Below, one piece after another: positions 1 to 8,517 of a DNA stretch of 64,000 nt. How positions within the stretch are numbered: the first letter of the stretch is position 1; every line of letters begins with the position of its first letter. This stretch comes from Paenibacillus antibioticophila. GTDB lineage: Bacteria; Bacillota; Bacilli; Paenibacillales; Paenibacillaceae. The stretch is taken from positions 517,877 to 581,876 of the forward strand of contig NZ_HG005140.1 of NCBI RefSeq assembly GCF_000455265.1, in the 5' to 3' direction. The notes beneath the pieces were generated by a model. The model was not told where the DNA came from, made no database searches, and was given only the letters and a program-made list of their open reading frames with translations. A program made the position numbers and the translations under genes.

Positions 1-184
1 CAAGCGCTACGGTCCCCATCCCGCCCATGAACCCTCTCTGTTCGATCAACAACGTGCTCGCCCCGTTCGATGCTGCGCTAATGGCGGCTCCAATACCGGA
101 TGGACCTCCGCCGACGACAACGACATCCACATCATACGAGACCGGGATACGCGATCCCGGCAGAATTACTTCTCCAATACTCAT
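1..184 (-). CDS. FAD-dependent oxidoreductase, N-terminal part (truncated by window edge)
   Basis: Only the first 61 codons are inside the window. The translation starts MSIGEVILPGSRIPVSYDVD and then shows a Rossmann dinucleotide-binding motif, VVVVGGGPSGIGAAISAA, followed by TLLIEQRGFMGGMGT. This is the FAD-binding start typical of the FAD_oxidored family (Pfam PF12831). The gene follows the GH130 gene by 16 bases on the same strand and is probably the last or a late member of that operon. Proteins of this family often lie in Paenibacillus sugar-utilisation loci, but the substrate cannot be read from the sequence. The ATG at 182-184 is the natural start, because no earlier in-frame start would clear the GH130 stop codon. 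The rest of the protein, including any catalytic region, is not visible. Confidence 0.8.
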   Translation of the reverse strand, partial: MSIGEVILPGSRIPVSYDVDVVVVGGGPSGIGAAISAASNGASTLLIEQRGFMGGMGTVAL

Positions 185-200
185 ATCCGACTCCTCCTGT

Positions 201-1211
201 CTATTTCCCGTTATTCTCCAGACAAAGTCTAACCAAATCATCTACATGGGCCGTTGCCAGACACTCCCACGTGTCTGCGGCGCCGTAATAAATTTTGACT
301 TCCCCCGAATCCTCCAGAATCATTCCGCCCGGAAAAATCACATCATTGCGGAAGCCACCGGTAGTCTCATAAGATGCCTCCGGGGCGATGAGCGGCGAAT
401 GGGACATGCCGACGATTTTGCCGGGATCCTCCAGATCCAGCAGCATAATGCCTGCGGTATAGCGCTTCTTCCAGCTCTCCTCCCACCCGTTCTTGCCGCG
501 GGAAGGATCCAGGTCCACGGCGTGGAACGCGGTTAGCCAGCCTTTGTCCGTCTTGACGGGCGGCGCCCCGGGCCCTACCTTGTCATTGGCAAAAGGAACC
601 TGCTCCACGCCCAGCACCAATCGGGATCCTCCCCAGTATTTCAGGTCCGGCGAATCGCTCATCCACATGTCGAAGCGGTCTCGCCCGCCCCGGCTGTACA
701 CCGGGAAGGGGCGCTCCAGGCGAACGTAGCTGCCGCCGATTTTCTCCGGAAACAGAACCATATTGCGGTTATCCGGGACCGAGAGGCTGAGAACGTCGAA
801 TTTGCGGAAATCCTCAGTCGCGGCAATACCGCCTCGAAGCCCATGCTTCGTATCGACGGCAAAGCACATATGGCATTTCCCATCGATGACGGTCAACCTG
901 GGGTCATATACCCGGGTCACTTCCTCGTCATGCCAGCTCCAGCAAGGCTCCGGCTGGACTTCCCAGCGGATGCCGTCATCGCTGAAGGCTAGTCCCAGAT
1001 TGGTCGTGCTGTGCGGCTCGATCGTGCCCTTCTCTTCATTTCCATAGTCATTCCGGAATACCATGACATATTTGCCTTCATATTTGGTCACGCCTGCATT
1101 AAATACCATGGCCGGACCATAAGGCACATCCTTCGGCCCCAGGATCGGATTGGCCGGATGCCGGACAATGACGGGACTGGATGCCAGAGATCCGATAATC
1201 GGTTCATTCAT
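201..1211 (-). CDS. GH130 family beta-mannoside phosphorylase/hydrolase-like protein
   Basis: A 336-residue cytoplasmic protein with no signal peptide and the five-bladed propeller signature of glycoside hydrolase family 130. Visible family features are the N-terminal HPANPILGP, GPAMVFNAGV, the catalytic-Asp segment RVYDPRLT (Asp near residue 103), SDSPDLKYWGG, and a C-terminal IYYGAADTWECLATAH. GH130 members mostly phosphorolyse or hydrolyse beta-mannosides (Man-Glc, mannooligosaccharides, N-glycan core). The sequence alone does not decide the subfamily or whether phosphate is used. The start is taken at ATG 1211 (MNEPIIGS), which has a GAGGGAG ribosome binding site 12 bases upstream. The longer reading from 1274 has none. 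It is the first enzyme after two CUT1 permeases, so it probably acts on the imported oligosaccharide. Confidence 0.85.
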   Translation of the reverse strand: MNEPIIGSLASSPVIVRHPANPILGPKDVPYGPAMVFNAGVTKYEGKYVMVFRNDYGNEEKGTIEPHSTTNLGLAFSDDGIRWEVQPEPCWSWHDEEVTRVYDPRLTVIDGKCHMCFAVDTKHGLRGGIAATEDFRKFDVLSLSVPDNRNMVLFPEKIGGSYVRLERPFPVYSRGGRDRFDMWMSDSPDLKYWGGSRLVLGVEQVPFANDKVGPGAPPVKTDKGWLTAFHAVDLDPSRGKNGWEESWKKRYTAGIMLLDLEDPGKIVGMSHSPLIAPEASYETTGGFRNDVIFPGGMILEDSGEVKIYYGAADTWECLATAHVDDLVRLCLENNGK

Positions 1212-1299
1212 AAAGCTTCTACTCCCTCTCTGTAGGTTGCTGTACATACAGGGTAACGTATATACCTTCTCCACGTAACCTTTTTATTCAACGTAATGA

Positions 1300-2193
1300 T
1301 CAGCCCTTGATGGAGCCCGCCGTGACCTGCATGAATGATTTGTTCGCAAGCAGATACACCAGCAGCATCGGCAGCATCGACAAGCAGGCGCCGGCCATCA
1401 TCAGATTCGTCTGCATGGCTGCCGACGAGCCGTATCTCAGATTGGCCAATCCCACGGTCAGCGTCTGCAGGTGAGGATCGGTCAAGGTGAATACCAGGGG
1501 CAGGATATATTCATTCCAGGCATGCCGGAAAGCGAACAGCCCCGATACCCCGAGCCCCGGCGCAAGCAGGGGAATAATGATCCGGAAGAAGGTGCGGATA
1601 AAGCCCGAGCCGTCCATCATCGCCGCTTCGTCAAGCTCGCGGGGGATCGACTTGTAGAATCCCGACAGAATGAAAAAGGTGCTGGCATGCCCGCTGATCA
1701 GGATCAGGATGACGCCCCATAGCGATGAATTCAGACCCAGCAAGACCATCAGGTCAAATTGAGGTCTCAGCACGATGGCTCCCATCGATATGAACATCAT
1801 TGAAGCCTGGAGCCCGACGAAGAGGGCCTTTCCGGGAAAGCTTCTCCGGTCAACCACATACGCGGCCATAGCTGCTACTAGAAGCGTGCCGACGGTCGAG
1901 GTGACGCTCATAAACAAGCTGTTCCAGGTGTAACGGGCGAAATTGCTTTGCTGCCAGGCCTCCGCATAGTTTGCGAACTGCCACTTCGAAGGGATCAGGT
2001 TCCCGCCGCTCATCAGTTCCGCATTGGTCATCATGGATCCGGTAAATGTCATTAAAAGCGGGAACAAGGTAAACACGACGACCGCGAGCAGGAATGCCCA
2101 TATGATCACTCTTCCGGCAAACCTCCCCGGACGGAGTTTATCGCGAAGGCCATGCACCGGCTGTCTGACTGTAGGTACTGCTTCATTCTTCAT
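1300..2193 (-). CDS. Carbohydrate ABC transporter permease, MalG type (CUT1)
   Basis: A 297-residue inner-membrane permease of the binding-protein-dependent family (PF00528) with about six membrane segments. The EAA loop that contacts the ATPase is readable as ELDEAAMMDGSGFIRTFFRIIIPLLAPGLG at roughly residues 190-220. The short cytoplasmic N-terminus followed by a helix and a long periplasmic loop is typical of MalG-like subunits. It lies 13 bases after the MalF-like gene and pairs with it to form the membrane pore of an oligosaccharide importer. An AGGAGG-like site (GGAGGCATGCAGCG) precedes the ATG at 2193. No ATPase gene is present in this locus, so a shared MsmX-type ATPase is inferred. 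Confidence 0.92.
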   Translation of the reverse strand: MKNEAVPTVRQPVHGLRDKLRPGRFAGRVIIWAFLLAVVVFTLFPLLMTFTGSMMTNAELMSGGNLIPSKWQFANYAEAWQQSNFARYTWNSLFMSVTSTVGTLLVAAMAAYVVDRRSFPGKALFVGLQASMMFISMGAIVLRPQFDLMVLLGLNSSLWGVILILISGHASTFFILSGFYKSIPRELDEAAMMDGSGFIRTFFRIIIPLLAPGLGVSGLFAFRHAWNEYILPLVFTLTDPHLQTLTVGLANLRYGSSAAMQTNLMMAGACLSMLPMLLVYLLANKSFMQVTAGSIKG

Positions 2194-2206
2194 CGCTGCA
2201 TGCCTC

Positions 2207-3106
2207 CTAATACACCTTATTCATTTTTTTGCTCATATAATGATAAATCAAGGTTATTCCTCCAACGATTAGAGCCGTGACAAAGCCTACGGCGCTTCCG
2301 TAACCAAATTGCTGCTCCACCGGCGTGCCTGAGGTTGCCATCGGGAACAGAAGCTTGTAAAGATACAGGTACATGACCTCTGTCTTGCCGATCGGGCCGC
2401 CCTCCGTCATAACCATGATGCTTTCGTAGCCCTTCAATGCCGCAATGATCGCCAGCATGATGATCACCTGCATCACCGGACCCAGCATGGGCAGCGTAAT
2501 ATAACGGAAGCGGCTTACGGGTCCTGCGCCGTCGATCGAAGCACTCTCGTATAGGTCCTTCGGGATGCTCTGCAGTCCAGCCAGGAAGAGCAGCATGTAA
2601 TTGCCGATAGCCCCCCAGGTTGCAACCAGAATCACGGTGAGCATCGCATGCTTGGGACCAAGCCACTCGAACGGCTGTCCGATGATGTGATACTTCATCA
2701 GCAGTTGATTGACCATCCCGTTGTAGGAATTAAAAATGAGGTAGAACACCACCGAAATCACAGCCGTACTGATGACGGTCGGCATGAAGAAGACGGCGCG
2801 CAGCAGATTTCGGCCGCGCAGCTTGCCGTTCAGGATCACCGCCAGCAGGAGCGATAAAGGTACGGTGAGCACAAGCTTGCCTCCCGCAAAGATGAAGGTA
2901 TTCTTTACGGATGCCCAAAAGGCCTGATCCCTGAACAATCTGGCGAAGTTATCGAGACCTACGAAGACCTCCTGCCCGTAACCCGGATAATCGTAAAACA
3001 TGTAACGCAGTACCCATACTAGCGGGTACACACCTAGCGCCAAGGTCAATATGACGCTTGGGAGCAGTAGCAGGGAATTCTCCTGCAGCCGTTTCCACTG
3101 TGACAT
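2207..3106 (-). CDS. Carbohydrate ABC transporter permease, MalF/UgpA type (CUT1)
   Basis: A 299-residue integral membrane permease, the partner of the downstream MalG-like subunit. Six hydrophobic segments are visible. The EAA motif reads DLYESASIDGAGPVSRFRYITLPMLG near residue 200, and the segment KGYESIMVMTEGGP near residue 240 is characteristic of the UgpA/MalF branch. The ATG at 3106 follows a G-rich ribosome binding site (GGGGGATGGGGAG). It is separated from the binding-protein gene by a hairpin (3136-3162), an arrangement that usually makes the lipoprotein more abundant than the permeases. The imported sugar is unknown, but the adjacent GH130 enzyme suggests a mannose-containing oligosaccharide. 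Confidence 0.92.
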   Translation of the reverse strand: MSQWKRLQENSLLLLPSVILTLALGVYPLVWVLRYMFYDYPGYGQEVFVGLDNFARLFRDQAFWASVKNTFIFAGGKLVLTVPLSLLLAVILNGKLRGRNLLRAVFFMPTVISTAVISVVFYLIFNSYNGMVNQLLMKYHIIGQPFEWLGPKHAMLTVILVATWGAIGNYMLLFLAGLQSIPKDLYESASIDGAGPVSRFRYITLPMLGPVMQVIIMLAIIAALKGYESIMVMTEGGPIGKTEVMYLYLYKLLFPMATSGTPVEQQFGYGSAVGFVTALIVGGITLIYHYMSKKMNKVY

Positions 3107-3135
3107 CTCCCCATCCCCCGTTCTTGAATAACAAA

Positions 3136-3162
3136 GGGCTTTCGTTCATCCAACGAAAGCCC
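3136..3162 (-). terminator. Attenuating hairpin between binding protein and permease genes
   Basis: An 11-base stem, GGGCTTTCGTT at 3136-3146 paired with AACGAAAGCCC at 3152-3162, has a 5-base loop. On the minus strand it is followed by TTTGTTATT. It sits after the stop of the solute-binding protein gene and before the permease genes. It would work as a leaky terminator or an RNA-stabilising 3' end that raises binding-protein expression over permease expression. Confidence 0.7.
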
Positions 3163-3177
3163 TGTTGTATTCCTGTA

Positions 3178-4584
3178 TTATTTGGCTTTCAGCTGCGACG
3201 GGTCAAAGGATGGATCCGGGCTGACCTTCACGTCGCCCTTCTCTACAGCCTTGGACAGTGCGTCATTATAGCGCGCGTTCAGATCAGATACCACGGCCTG
3301 AAGATCTCCGCCGTCCAGCATATATTTGAAGAATGCATCGCCATAGTTGGCTCCTTCAGGCGTAATGTTCGGCGTTACCGGCCAGAGCGAATCATGCTCG
3401 CCTACCAGGAAGCCTTCCATGCCGGGAGTATCCGGGTTTTTAGCCTTTTCCGCAATGGAAGGAACAATCGAAATTCCGAAGCCCTTCTCATGGTAAGCCG
3501 TCAGGACGTCATCAGCATACATGTACTCCATGAATTTCCATGCTGCGTCCTTATTGGCCGACTTATCATTGATGCCGATCCAGGTTCCGGCAGACACGAT
3601 TTCGGATGTACCGACCTGCTTGCCCTCCAGTGTTGGCGCCAGAGCTCCGGCCCAGTTGATGGTCGTAGGGAATTGATCCTTGTATACCCCAGGCTCCGTC
3701 GAGAAGGAGAGGTACATACCGATCTTGCCTGCGGCAAATTGAGCGCGCAGCGGGTCGATATCGAGCGTTTCCGCCCCTGGGAGGATGCTGCCATCCTCAT
3801 GCATTTGCTTGAAGTATTCGATCACCTGGCTATACGGACCGAAGTCAAACTGTCCTGTCTTCAGATCAAAGCCCAAGCCTTGATAGCCGCTGAGCGACAA
3901 AATTTCGCGGACCGAACGCTCGAAGGCGCTTTTCGGATTTTTGAAGTTGAGCGCAAACCCGTAAATGCCTTCCTTCTTGCCGTAATCCGTAATCTTTTTG
4001 GCGGCGTCCACCATGTCCTGCAAGGAGGCCGGAGGCCCTGAAATGCCCGCCTTTTCAAACAAGTCTTGATTGTACACCAGGCGAAGCGTCAGACCGGAGT
4101 TGGGAAGGCTGTACACTTTGCCGTCAAACCGGTTAACGCCGTCCATCAGCAATCCGTCAAACTTGGATTTCATTTCATCCGTCAAATAGCTGTCCAATGG
4201 GGCCAAGTAACCCTTTTTCATAAACATTTCCGTGTTGGCGCTCTTGAGTCTGAGAATATCCGGCGCTTTATTGCTGGCAAAGGCAATATCGACGCTCTGA
4301 TTGTAGTTTTCCGACAAGACGGTCAGCTCGACAGAAATATGATCCTGATTGGTCGAGTTGAAGTTTTCGATCAGTTCCTTAATATACTCCTGGTCATGAC
4401 GATCATCCGTCCAATAAGTAAGAACCTTCTTCTCACCCGGTTGCTCGGCTCCTTGCGTCTGCTGTTCATTTCCTGTTGCCGGCTTGTTATTGGCGGTCTT
4501 GTCCGCATTTCCGCCGCCGCAGGCTGCCGTACTAAGAGCCAGAACAGCCACCAATCCCAGTCCAAGCACTTTTTTAAAGTTCAT
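3178..4584 (-). CDS. CUT1 ABC transporter solute-binding lipoprotein
   Basis: A 468-residue extracellular sugar-binding lipoprotein (PF01547/PF13416 type). The N-terminus MNFKKVLGLGLVAVLALS ends in a lipobox, LSTAAC, with the lipidated Cys at residue 22, followed by a Gly-rich and polar linker. The mature part begins with the family-typical VLTYWTDDRHDQEYIKELIE and contains KAPDILRLKSANTEMFMKKG, where the periplasmic-binding fold is recognisable. The ATG at 4584 is chosen because GGGGGA lies 6 bases upstream. The ATG at 4590 abuts the site. It delivers an oligosaccharide to the two permeases downstream. Its own promoter region (TATAAT at 4631-4636) and the terminator of the regulator gene lie just upstream, so it is transcribed separately from the kinase/regulator pair. 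Confidence 0.92.
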   Translation of the reverse strand: MNFKKVLGLGLVAVLALSTAACGGGNADKTANNKPATGNEQQTQGAEQPGEKKVLTYWTDDRHDQEYIKELIENFNSTNQDHISVELTVLSENYNQSVDIAFASNKAPDILRLKSANTEMFMKKGYLAPLDSYLTDEMKSKFDGLLMDGVNRFDGKVYSLPNSGLTLRLVYNQDLFEKAGISGPPASLQDMVDAAKKITDYGKKEGIYGFALNFKNPKSAFERSVREILSLSGYQGLGFDLKTGQFDFGPYSQVIEYFKQMHEDGSILPGAETLDIDPLRAQFAAGKIGMYLSFSTEPGVYKDQFPTTINWAGALAPTLEGKQVGTSEIVSAGTWIGINDKSANKDAAWKFMEYMYADDVLTAYHEKGFGISIVPSIAEKAKNPDTPGMEGFLVGEHDSLWPVTPNITPEGANYGDAFFKYMLDGGDLQAVVSDLNARYNDALSKAVEKGDVKVSPDPSFDPSQLKAK

Positions 4585-4630
4585 ATTCATTCCCCCTTCT
4601 TTCTTGGCGAAATCTGTTGTTTACGATTTC

Positions 4631-4636
4631 ATTATA
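4631..4636 (-). promoter_or_regulatory. Candidate -10 box of the binding-protein/permease operon
   Basis: On the minus strand a perfect TATAAT lies about 47 bases before the lipoprotein start. At the expected 17-base spacing the -35 position reads ACTCTC and falls inside the stem of the preceding terminator, so there is no TTGACA-like box. A good -10 with no -35 fits a promoter that needs an activator, here presumably the AraC-type response regulator encoded directly upstream. This is inference from layout. Confidence 0.45.
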
Positions 4637-4644
4637 AGGCGGCG

Positions 4645-4677
4645 AAAAAAAAGGAGAGTGCGGCAATTTCACTCTCC
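4645..4677 (-). terminator. Rho-independent terminator of the regulator gene
   Basis: The stem GGAGAGTG at 4653-4660 pairs with CACTCTCC at 4670-4677. On the minus strand it is followed by eight T residues (4645-4652). It begins 13 bases after the stop codon of the response regulator gene and separates the kinase/regulator unit from the transport operon. Confidence 0.85.
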
Positions 4678-4689
4678 AGGGTGGTAATT

Positions 4690-6330
4690 CTACTGTCCTG
4701 ATTCGGGAGACACGGCTGCCTTCGACTCATAGCTTTCGCGGAATTCCGACGGCGTCTTTCCCGTAAGCTTCTTGAAGGTTTCGCTGAAATACCGCCGGTC
4801 CTCGTAGCCCACGGCCAGCGCCGCGTCTTGCACGGACATGCCGTCAAGGATCAGCTTCTTGGCCTTGTTGATCCGCTCGCCCGCGAGATATTGGGTTAAC
4901 GTCATGCCGGTCACCCGTTTGAACAGGCTCGAGTAATAGCTCGGACTCAGGTGCACGTAAGCGGCGCATTCGCTGACAGACAGGCTCCGGTCAAGCCGGC
5001 TCGTGATGAATTTCAGCGATTTATATATCATTTCCTCTCCCTCCGACAGCGAATGGCTCTTGACCAGTTCTGCTCCGCCTTTGCACAGCTTCAGGATTTG
5101 CTGCTCCAGAACAGCGAGCTTCGTCCCCGCCATAGCCCGCTCCGCCTTGAACCGGTCTACCAACGGCTGAACCTCCTGCTGCGGCACCAGCTCATACAGC
5201 ATTCTTATGATGGATGCAACGAGTTCCTCGTACAGACTGAGCGAATAATCCGGGTTCGGCTGGGGGACGACGCTTTGCAGCTTCCCGGACATCTCGGACA
5301 AGAGCGATGCCGCCAGTTCCCCGTTGCCTGAACGCAGGACCAACAGCAGTTCCTTCTGATGCTCCAGCAGAATCGGCTCCTGCCGGTCTGTCTTGGGAAG
5401 GTTGCCGTAGCCGATGGCTCCATTGCCATCGGTGAATAGATGATAGGCCAGCGCAGTCTCTGCCTGGCGATAGGCATCGGGAAGCTGATGCACCTCATCG
5501 ACCTCTTCTCCGATGCCTACGGATACCGTAAATTTGGTGAAGCGCTCGATGTTCTGGCAGCAGCGCTCTCCGATCTCCTCCGCCGTAAACAGTGTTGAAG
5601 CGTTGAGCACGGCGGCAAACCGCTGATCGCCGTCCCGGAACACCATGCACTTCGAATGCTTGCTGATCGTCTCCTCTACAATGTTTTGCAGCGAGAACCG
5701 GATCAACTCCACCTCGTGAATCGGCAGATCGGAGATGCTCTTCTCAAAATCGTCGATTTTGAACAGCATGACCGTGAATCCGCGCGAAGCGAGCTCGATC
5801 TTCAGAAACTCCCAGCGTTTGGCAGCCTGACTCCAGCTTGTCCGATGATGGATCAGCAGGGAGAAGTATTCCTGCCGAAGCAGCGGCATGCTTTCTCGTA
5901 GCTTTCGCTCCATCTCCTTCTGGTTCAAGTACTCCGAGCGCTCTGTCAGGACTTGCTCCTTCGCCCGAAGAACCGCTTGGGTAATCTCCGTCTCAGAGAA
6001 GGGCTTCAATATGAAATCGAAGGCTCCCAGCTTGACGGCCTTCTGCGCATAATCAAAGTCCGAATAACCGGTCATCAGAATCACCTTGCAAGCCAGCTGC
6101 AGCTCCTGGAGCGACTGCATCATCATCAGGCCATCCATCCGGGGCATTCGAATGTCGGTAAGGACAATATCCGGCTTGCTGCATTTAATAAGCTCCAGGC
6201 CCTCCGCCCCGTTCGACGACGCGCCTGCCAGCGTGATGCCGCAGGCGTCCCAATCGATCGCCGTCAAGCCGTCAACCACACTTTTGATATCATCAATAAT
6301 GACCAAATTGATCCGTTGTTCAAAATTCAT
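4690..6330 (-). CDS. AraC-type two-component response regulator (YesN-like)
   Basis: A 546-residue cytoplasmic DNA-binding regulator. The N-terminal receiver domain (about residues 1-125) has the acidic pair in NLVIIDD, the phospho-acceptor Asp in VLTDIRMPRMDG (Asp59), and the conserved Lys in FILKPF. A long middle region without a clear family follows. The C-terminal ~100 residues form a double helix-turn-helix of the AraC family, ending in the typical VGYEDRRYFSETFKKLTGKTPSEFR. The ATG at 6330 (MNFEQRINL) has AAAGGAGAG in front, and the gene overlaps the end of the kinase gene by 11 bases, which indicates translational coupling. It is expected to activate the adjacent transporter operon when the sensor is stimulated. 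Confidence 0.92.
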   Translation of the reverse strand: MNFEQRINLVIIDDIKSVVDGLTAIDWDACGITLAGASSNGAEGLELIKCSKPDIVLTDIRMPRMDGLMMMQSLQELQLACKVILMTGYSDFDYAQKAVKLGAFDFILKPFSETEITQAVLRAKEQVLTERSEYLNQKEMERKLRESMPLLRQEYFSLLIHHRTSWSQAAKRWEFLKIELASRGFTVMLFKIDDFEKSISDLPIHEVELIRFSLQNIVEETISKHSKCMVFRDGDQRFAAVLNASTLFTAEEIGERCCQNIERFTKFTVSVGIGEEVDEVHQLPDAYRQAETALAYHLFTDGNGAIGYGNLPKTDRQEPILLEHQKELLLVLRSGNGELAASLLSEMSGKLQSVVPQPNPDYSLSLYEELVASIIRMLYELVPQQEVQPLVDRFKAERAMAGTKLAVLEQQILKLCKGGAELVKSHSLSEGEEMIYKSLKFITSRLDRSLSVSECAAYVHLSPSYYSSLFKRVTGMTLTQYLAGERINKAKKLILDGMSVQDAALAVGYEDRRYFSETFKKLTGKTPSEFRESYESKAAVSPESGQ

Positions 6331-8080
6331 CGGGATTCTCTCCTTTCCACGGGAACACGATGTTAACCGCGGTGCCTTCACCCGGCTTGCTGGCAACCTC
6401 AAGGCGAGCCTCGTCTCCGTAGCCGAGGCTTAGCCGGCTAATCAGATTGCCGATCGCATATCCTTGGTCCATACTTTGGCTGCACAGCTGCCTGACTGTG
6501 TCTTCCTCCATGCCGCACCCGTTGTCGCTGACCCGAAGGCTCCAGGTGCCGGAGACGGGATCGACATCCGCTTCAATCCAGATTCGGCCGCCGGATTCCA
6601 TGCTTTCGAATCCGTGAAGAATGCTGTTCTCCACAAGCGGTTGAAGCAATATGCGCGGCACCGGCTGCTGGAGAAGTCCGGGTTCGGCAATCCGGATCTC
6701 ATATTCAAACAGGTTCTCATAACAGCTGCTTTGCAATTTCAAATACTGGACGACATGCTGAATTTCCTTCTCCAGCGTCGTCATTTCCTGCCCCTTATTC
6801 AGGCCGAGCTGAAACAGTCTCGACAACGACATCACCATCTCCTGGGATTCCTCCACCCGCTTCAGATTCAGCTTCCAATAGATCGTATTCAAGGTGTTAT
6901 AGAGGAAATGGGGATCCATCTGGGCGGACAACGATTTGATCTCGGCCGAGCGCTTGCTGGCTTCCGCCAGCTTCACCTCCTCGATCAGAAGAACGATTTG
7001 GTCGAGCATCCGGTTGAACCGAAAGCCGACCTGGGCCAGCTCGTCCTCATTCCGGCTGTGGAACCGGGCGGACAGATCATTGATCTCCACCCTTTTCATC
7101 ACCAGCAGAAGCCCCTGCAAGGGGATAAGCAAATAGCGGGTAAACCATCCCGAGATGATCAGGGTCACGATGAAGCTGATCGCCGTTATGAGCAGAATGG
7201 TCCATTTAACACTTCTTAATTCTCTGAGTACATTGGCCTTCGATTGAATGGCGACTACCGTCCAGTCATTAATCTGCAGCCCCGCATAATTGAGCAGGTA
7301 ATCGTTCCCGCCTAGCTTGAAGGTCGTATATCCCGAGGGCTCGCTTTCCAGCAGACTGGATGTCAGGCCCGTTGCCGCCGTTTGCTGAATGAGCGGGTTC
7401 GCTTCGTCATACACCAGACTCTCGTCCGCATTCAGAAGAAAGCGAAGGGAACCGCCCTCCGCGGTGGGACCGACCACCTTTCGCAGACCATTTTCCCGAA
7501 TATTGACGACGACATAGACATCACGGACCGGATACTCCGCAATCGGCTGGAGGACCAATGAAATCACGCGCTGACTCCCCGAAAATATCGGATCCTCATG
7601 CCCTTCGATCCAAATATTTCGTTTCTCCTTGATAATCTGCTGGTAGAGCTGCGTCTCCGTAAACACGGTCGAGTGGTTCCGGTTCATGGGGAGGGGGTAA
7701 AACTCCCCGATCGGGGTGGAAATGTAAATGGACTGAATTAAGGGCTCCGCGATGCGTGCCTGAGAAAATACGTTGTCCATATTCGTCATATGTGTAAAGT
7801 AGGCCTGGTCATTCCCCGTGGAGGCATCCTTGAGCATGCTTTGAAACGAATCGCTGATCATAAAGGTCATCATGACCAGCATCAGCTGATTCAGTCTTTC
7901 ATCTACAATCTGTGCGGATTTTACGACCGTATCCTGCGTCAGCTTCAACGCCTTGTCCTCCAGAATGCCCGCGGTTGTCCTGTACGAGAAGAGGCCGGTT
8001 ATCAGGATCGACACCACGGACACCATAAGAAAGGTTATCTTCAGCTTGCTTCGAAAAGAGAGCCTGTGCATGCTTAACAT
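6320..8080 (-). CDS. Sensor histidine kinase (YesM-like, 5TM/His_kinase family)
   Basis: A 586-residue membrane kinase. A first membrane helix near residues 12-35 precedes a ~250-residue extracellular sensor region (Cache-like fold is likely, not proven). A second helix near residues 290-315 is followed by a HAMP linker, the phospho-acceptor segment MDPHFLYNTL (His391; PF06580) and an ATPase domain with ILLQPLVENSILHGF and DNGCGM. The ATG at 8080 is chosen because GAAGGTGA lies just upstream. The apparent extension to 8191 lacks a ribosome binding site. It is the first gene of a two-gene unit with the AraC-type regulator. Such pairs sense extracellular sugars or sugar-loaded binding proteins. 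Confidence 0.92.
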   Translation of the reverse strand: MLSMHRLSFRSKLKITFLMVSVVSILITGLFSYRTTAGILEDKALKLTQDTVVKSAQIVDERLNQLMLVMMTFMISDSFQSMLKDASTGNDQAYFTHMTNMDNVFSQARIAEPLIQSIYISTPIGEFYPLPMNRNHSTVFTETQLYQQIIKEKRNIWIEGHEDPIFSGSQRVISLVLQPIAEYPVRDVYVVVNIRENGLRKVVGPTAEGGSLRFLLNADESLVYDEANPLIQQTAATGLTSSLLESEPSGYTTFKLGGNDYLLNYAGLQINDWTVVAIQSKANVLRELRSVKWTILLITAISFIVTLIISGWFTRYLLIPLQGLLLVMKRVEINDLSARFHSRNEDELAQVGFRFNRMLDQIVLLIEEVKLAEASKRSAEIKSLSAQMDPHFLYNTLNTIYWKLNLKRVEESQEMVMSLSRLFQLGLNKGQEMTTLEKEIQHVVQYLKLQSSCYENLFEYEIRIAEPGLLQQPVPRILLQPLVENSILHGFESMESGGRIWIEADVDPVSGTWSLRVSDNGCGMEEDTVRQLCSQSMDQGYAIGNLISRLSLGYGDEARLEVASKPGEGTAVNIVFPWKGENPDEF

Positions 8081-8309
8081 GGAGTTCACCTTCACTTTGT
8101 ATAAATAATATCTTTCTATGATACCTTCTCTTTTCTGTAAGTGAAAGCGTTTTCGCATCTTATATAGCATACAGGGCATAATCGTCTGCAAAATAGTTTA
8201 TTTTTGAAATAGTGTTGTTTTTGGGAAGTTTGTAATCTGTGCTTGCAGGAAAAATTGGTGTTTGTCGGAATTGTCGTTACAACGAGGAATTGGTAAGGTA
8301 ACGGCATAC

Positions 8310-8324
8310 TTAACGGGACGTTAA
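8310..8324. promoter_or_regulatory. Perfect inverted repeat, possible operator upstream of the SLH lyase gene
   Basis: TTAACG-GGA-CGTTAA is a perfect 6-3-6 inverted repeat in the 437-base gap between the kinase start (8080) and the lyase start (8518). The symmetry fits a dimeric repressor or activator site. No regulator can be assigned from the sequence. Confidence 0.35.
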
Positions 8325-8363
8325 AGCGATTGCCGGTCTCGATGAAAGGGGGACGCGTTTGGG

Positions 8364-8384
8364 GGCAGCTGAGCTGTCTTTTTT
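8364..8384 (+). terminator. Terminator-like hairpin in the leader of the SLH lyase gene
   Basis: GGCAGC (8364-8369), loop TGA, then GCTGTC (8373-8378) with one G-T pair is followed at once by six T residues. It points along the plus strand, 130 bases before the lyase start, and no plus-strand gene lies upstream for it to end. It may therefore be a leader attenuator. The stem is short, so it may also be weak or accidental. Confidence 0.4.
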
Positions 8385-8396
8385 AATCCCTGGACG

Positions 8397-8410
8397 AGAA
8401 AGCGCTCTCA
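8397..8410 (+). promoter_or_regulatory. Cre-like (CcpA) site before the SLH lyase gene
   Basis: AGAAAGCGCTCTCA matches the Bacillus cre consensus TGWAANCGNTNWCA at 13 of 14 positions (the first base differs). It lies about 110 bases upstream of the lyase start. Catabolite repression of an extracellular polysaccharide-degrading enzyme would be expected. No CcpA gene is in the window. Confidence 0.5.
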
Positions 8411-8517
8411 AAACCTTTTAAGTCCAGATCAACAGAGGGGCAAGCGGGTGGTTAACCAAGTGCAAAGATTTGCAAAGAGTTGGATATTTCTTGTTATTCA
8501 AGGGGGGGAAAACACGG

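Noticed and set aside
3058-4041. Long open frame opposite the binding-protein gene, plus strand
   Set aside because: It is antisense to a clear lipoprotein gene and has no motif.
8300-8384. Resemblance of the lyase leader to a c-di-GMP-I riboswitch (GGGACG...AAAGC...GG)
   Set aside because: The conserved upstream GGCAAAC part and the tetraloop-receptor stem are missing, so the match is too partial.
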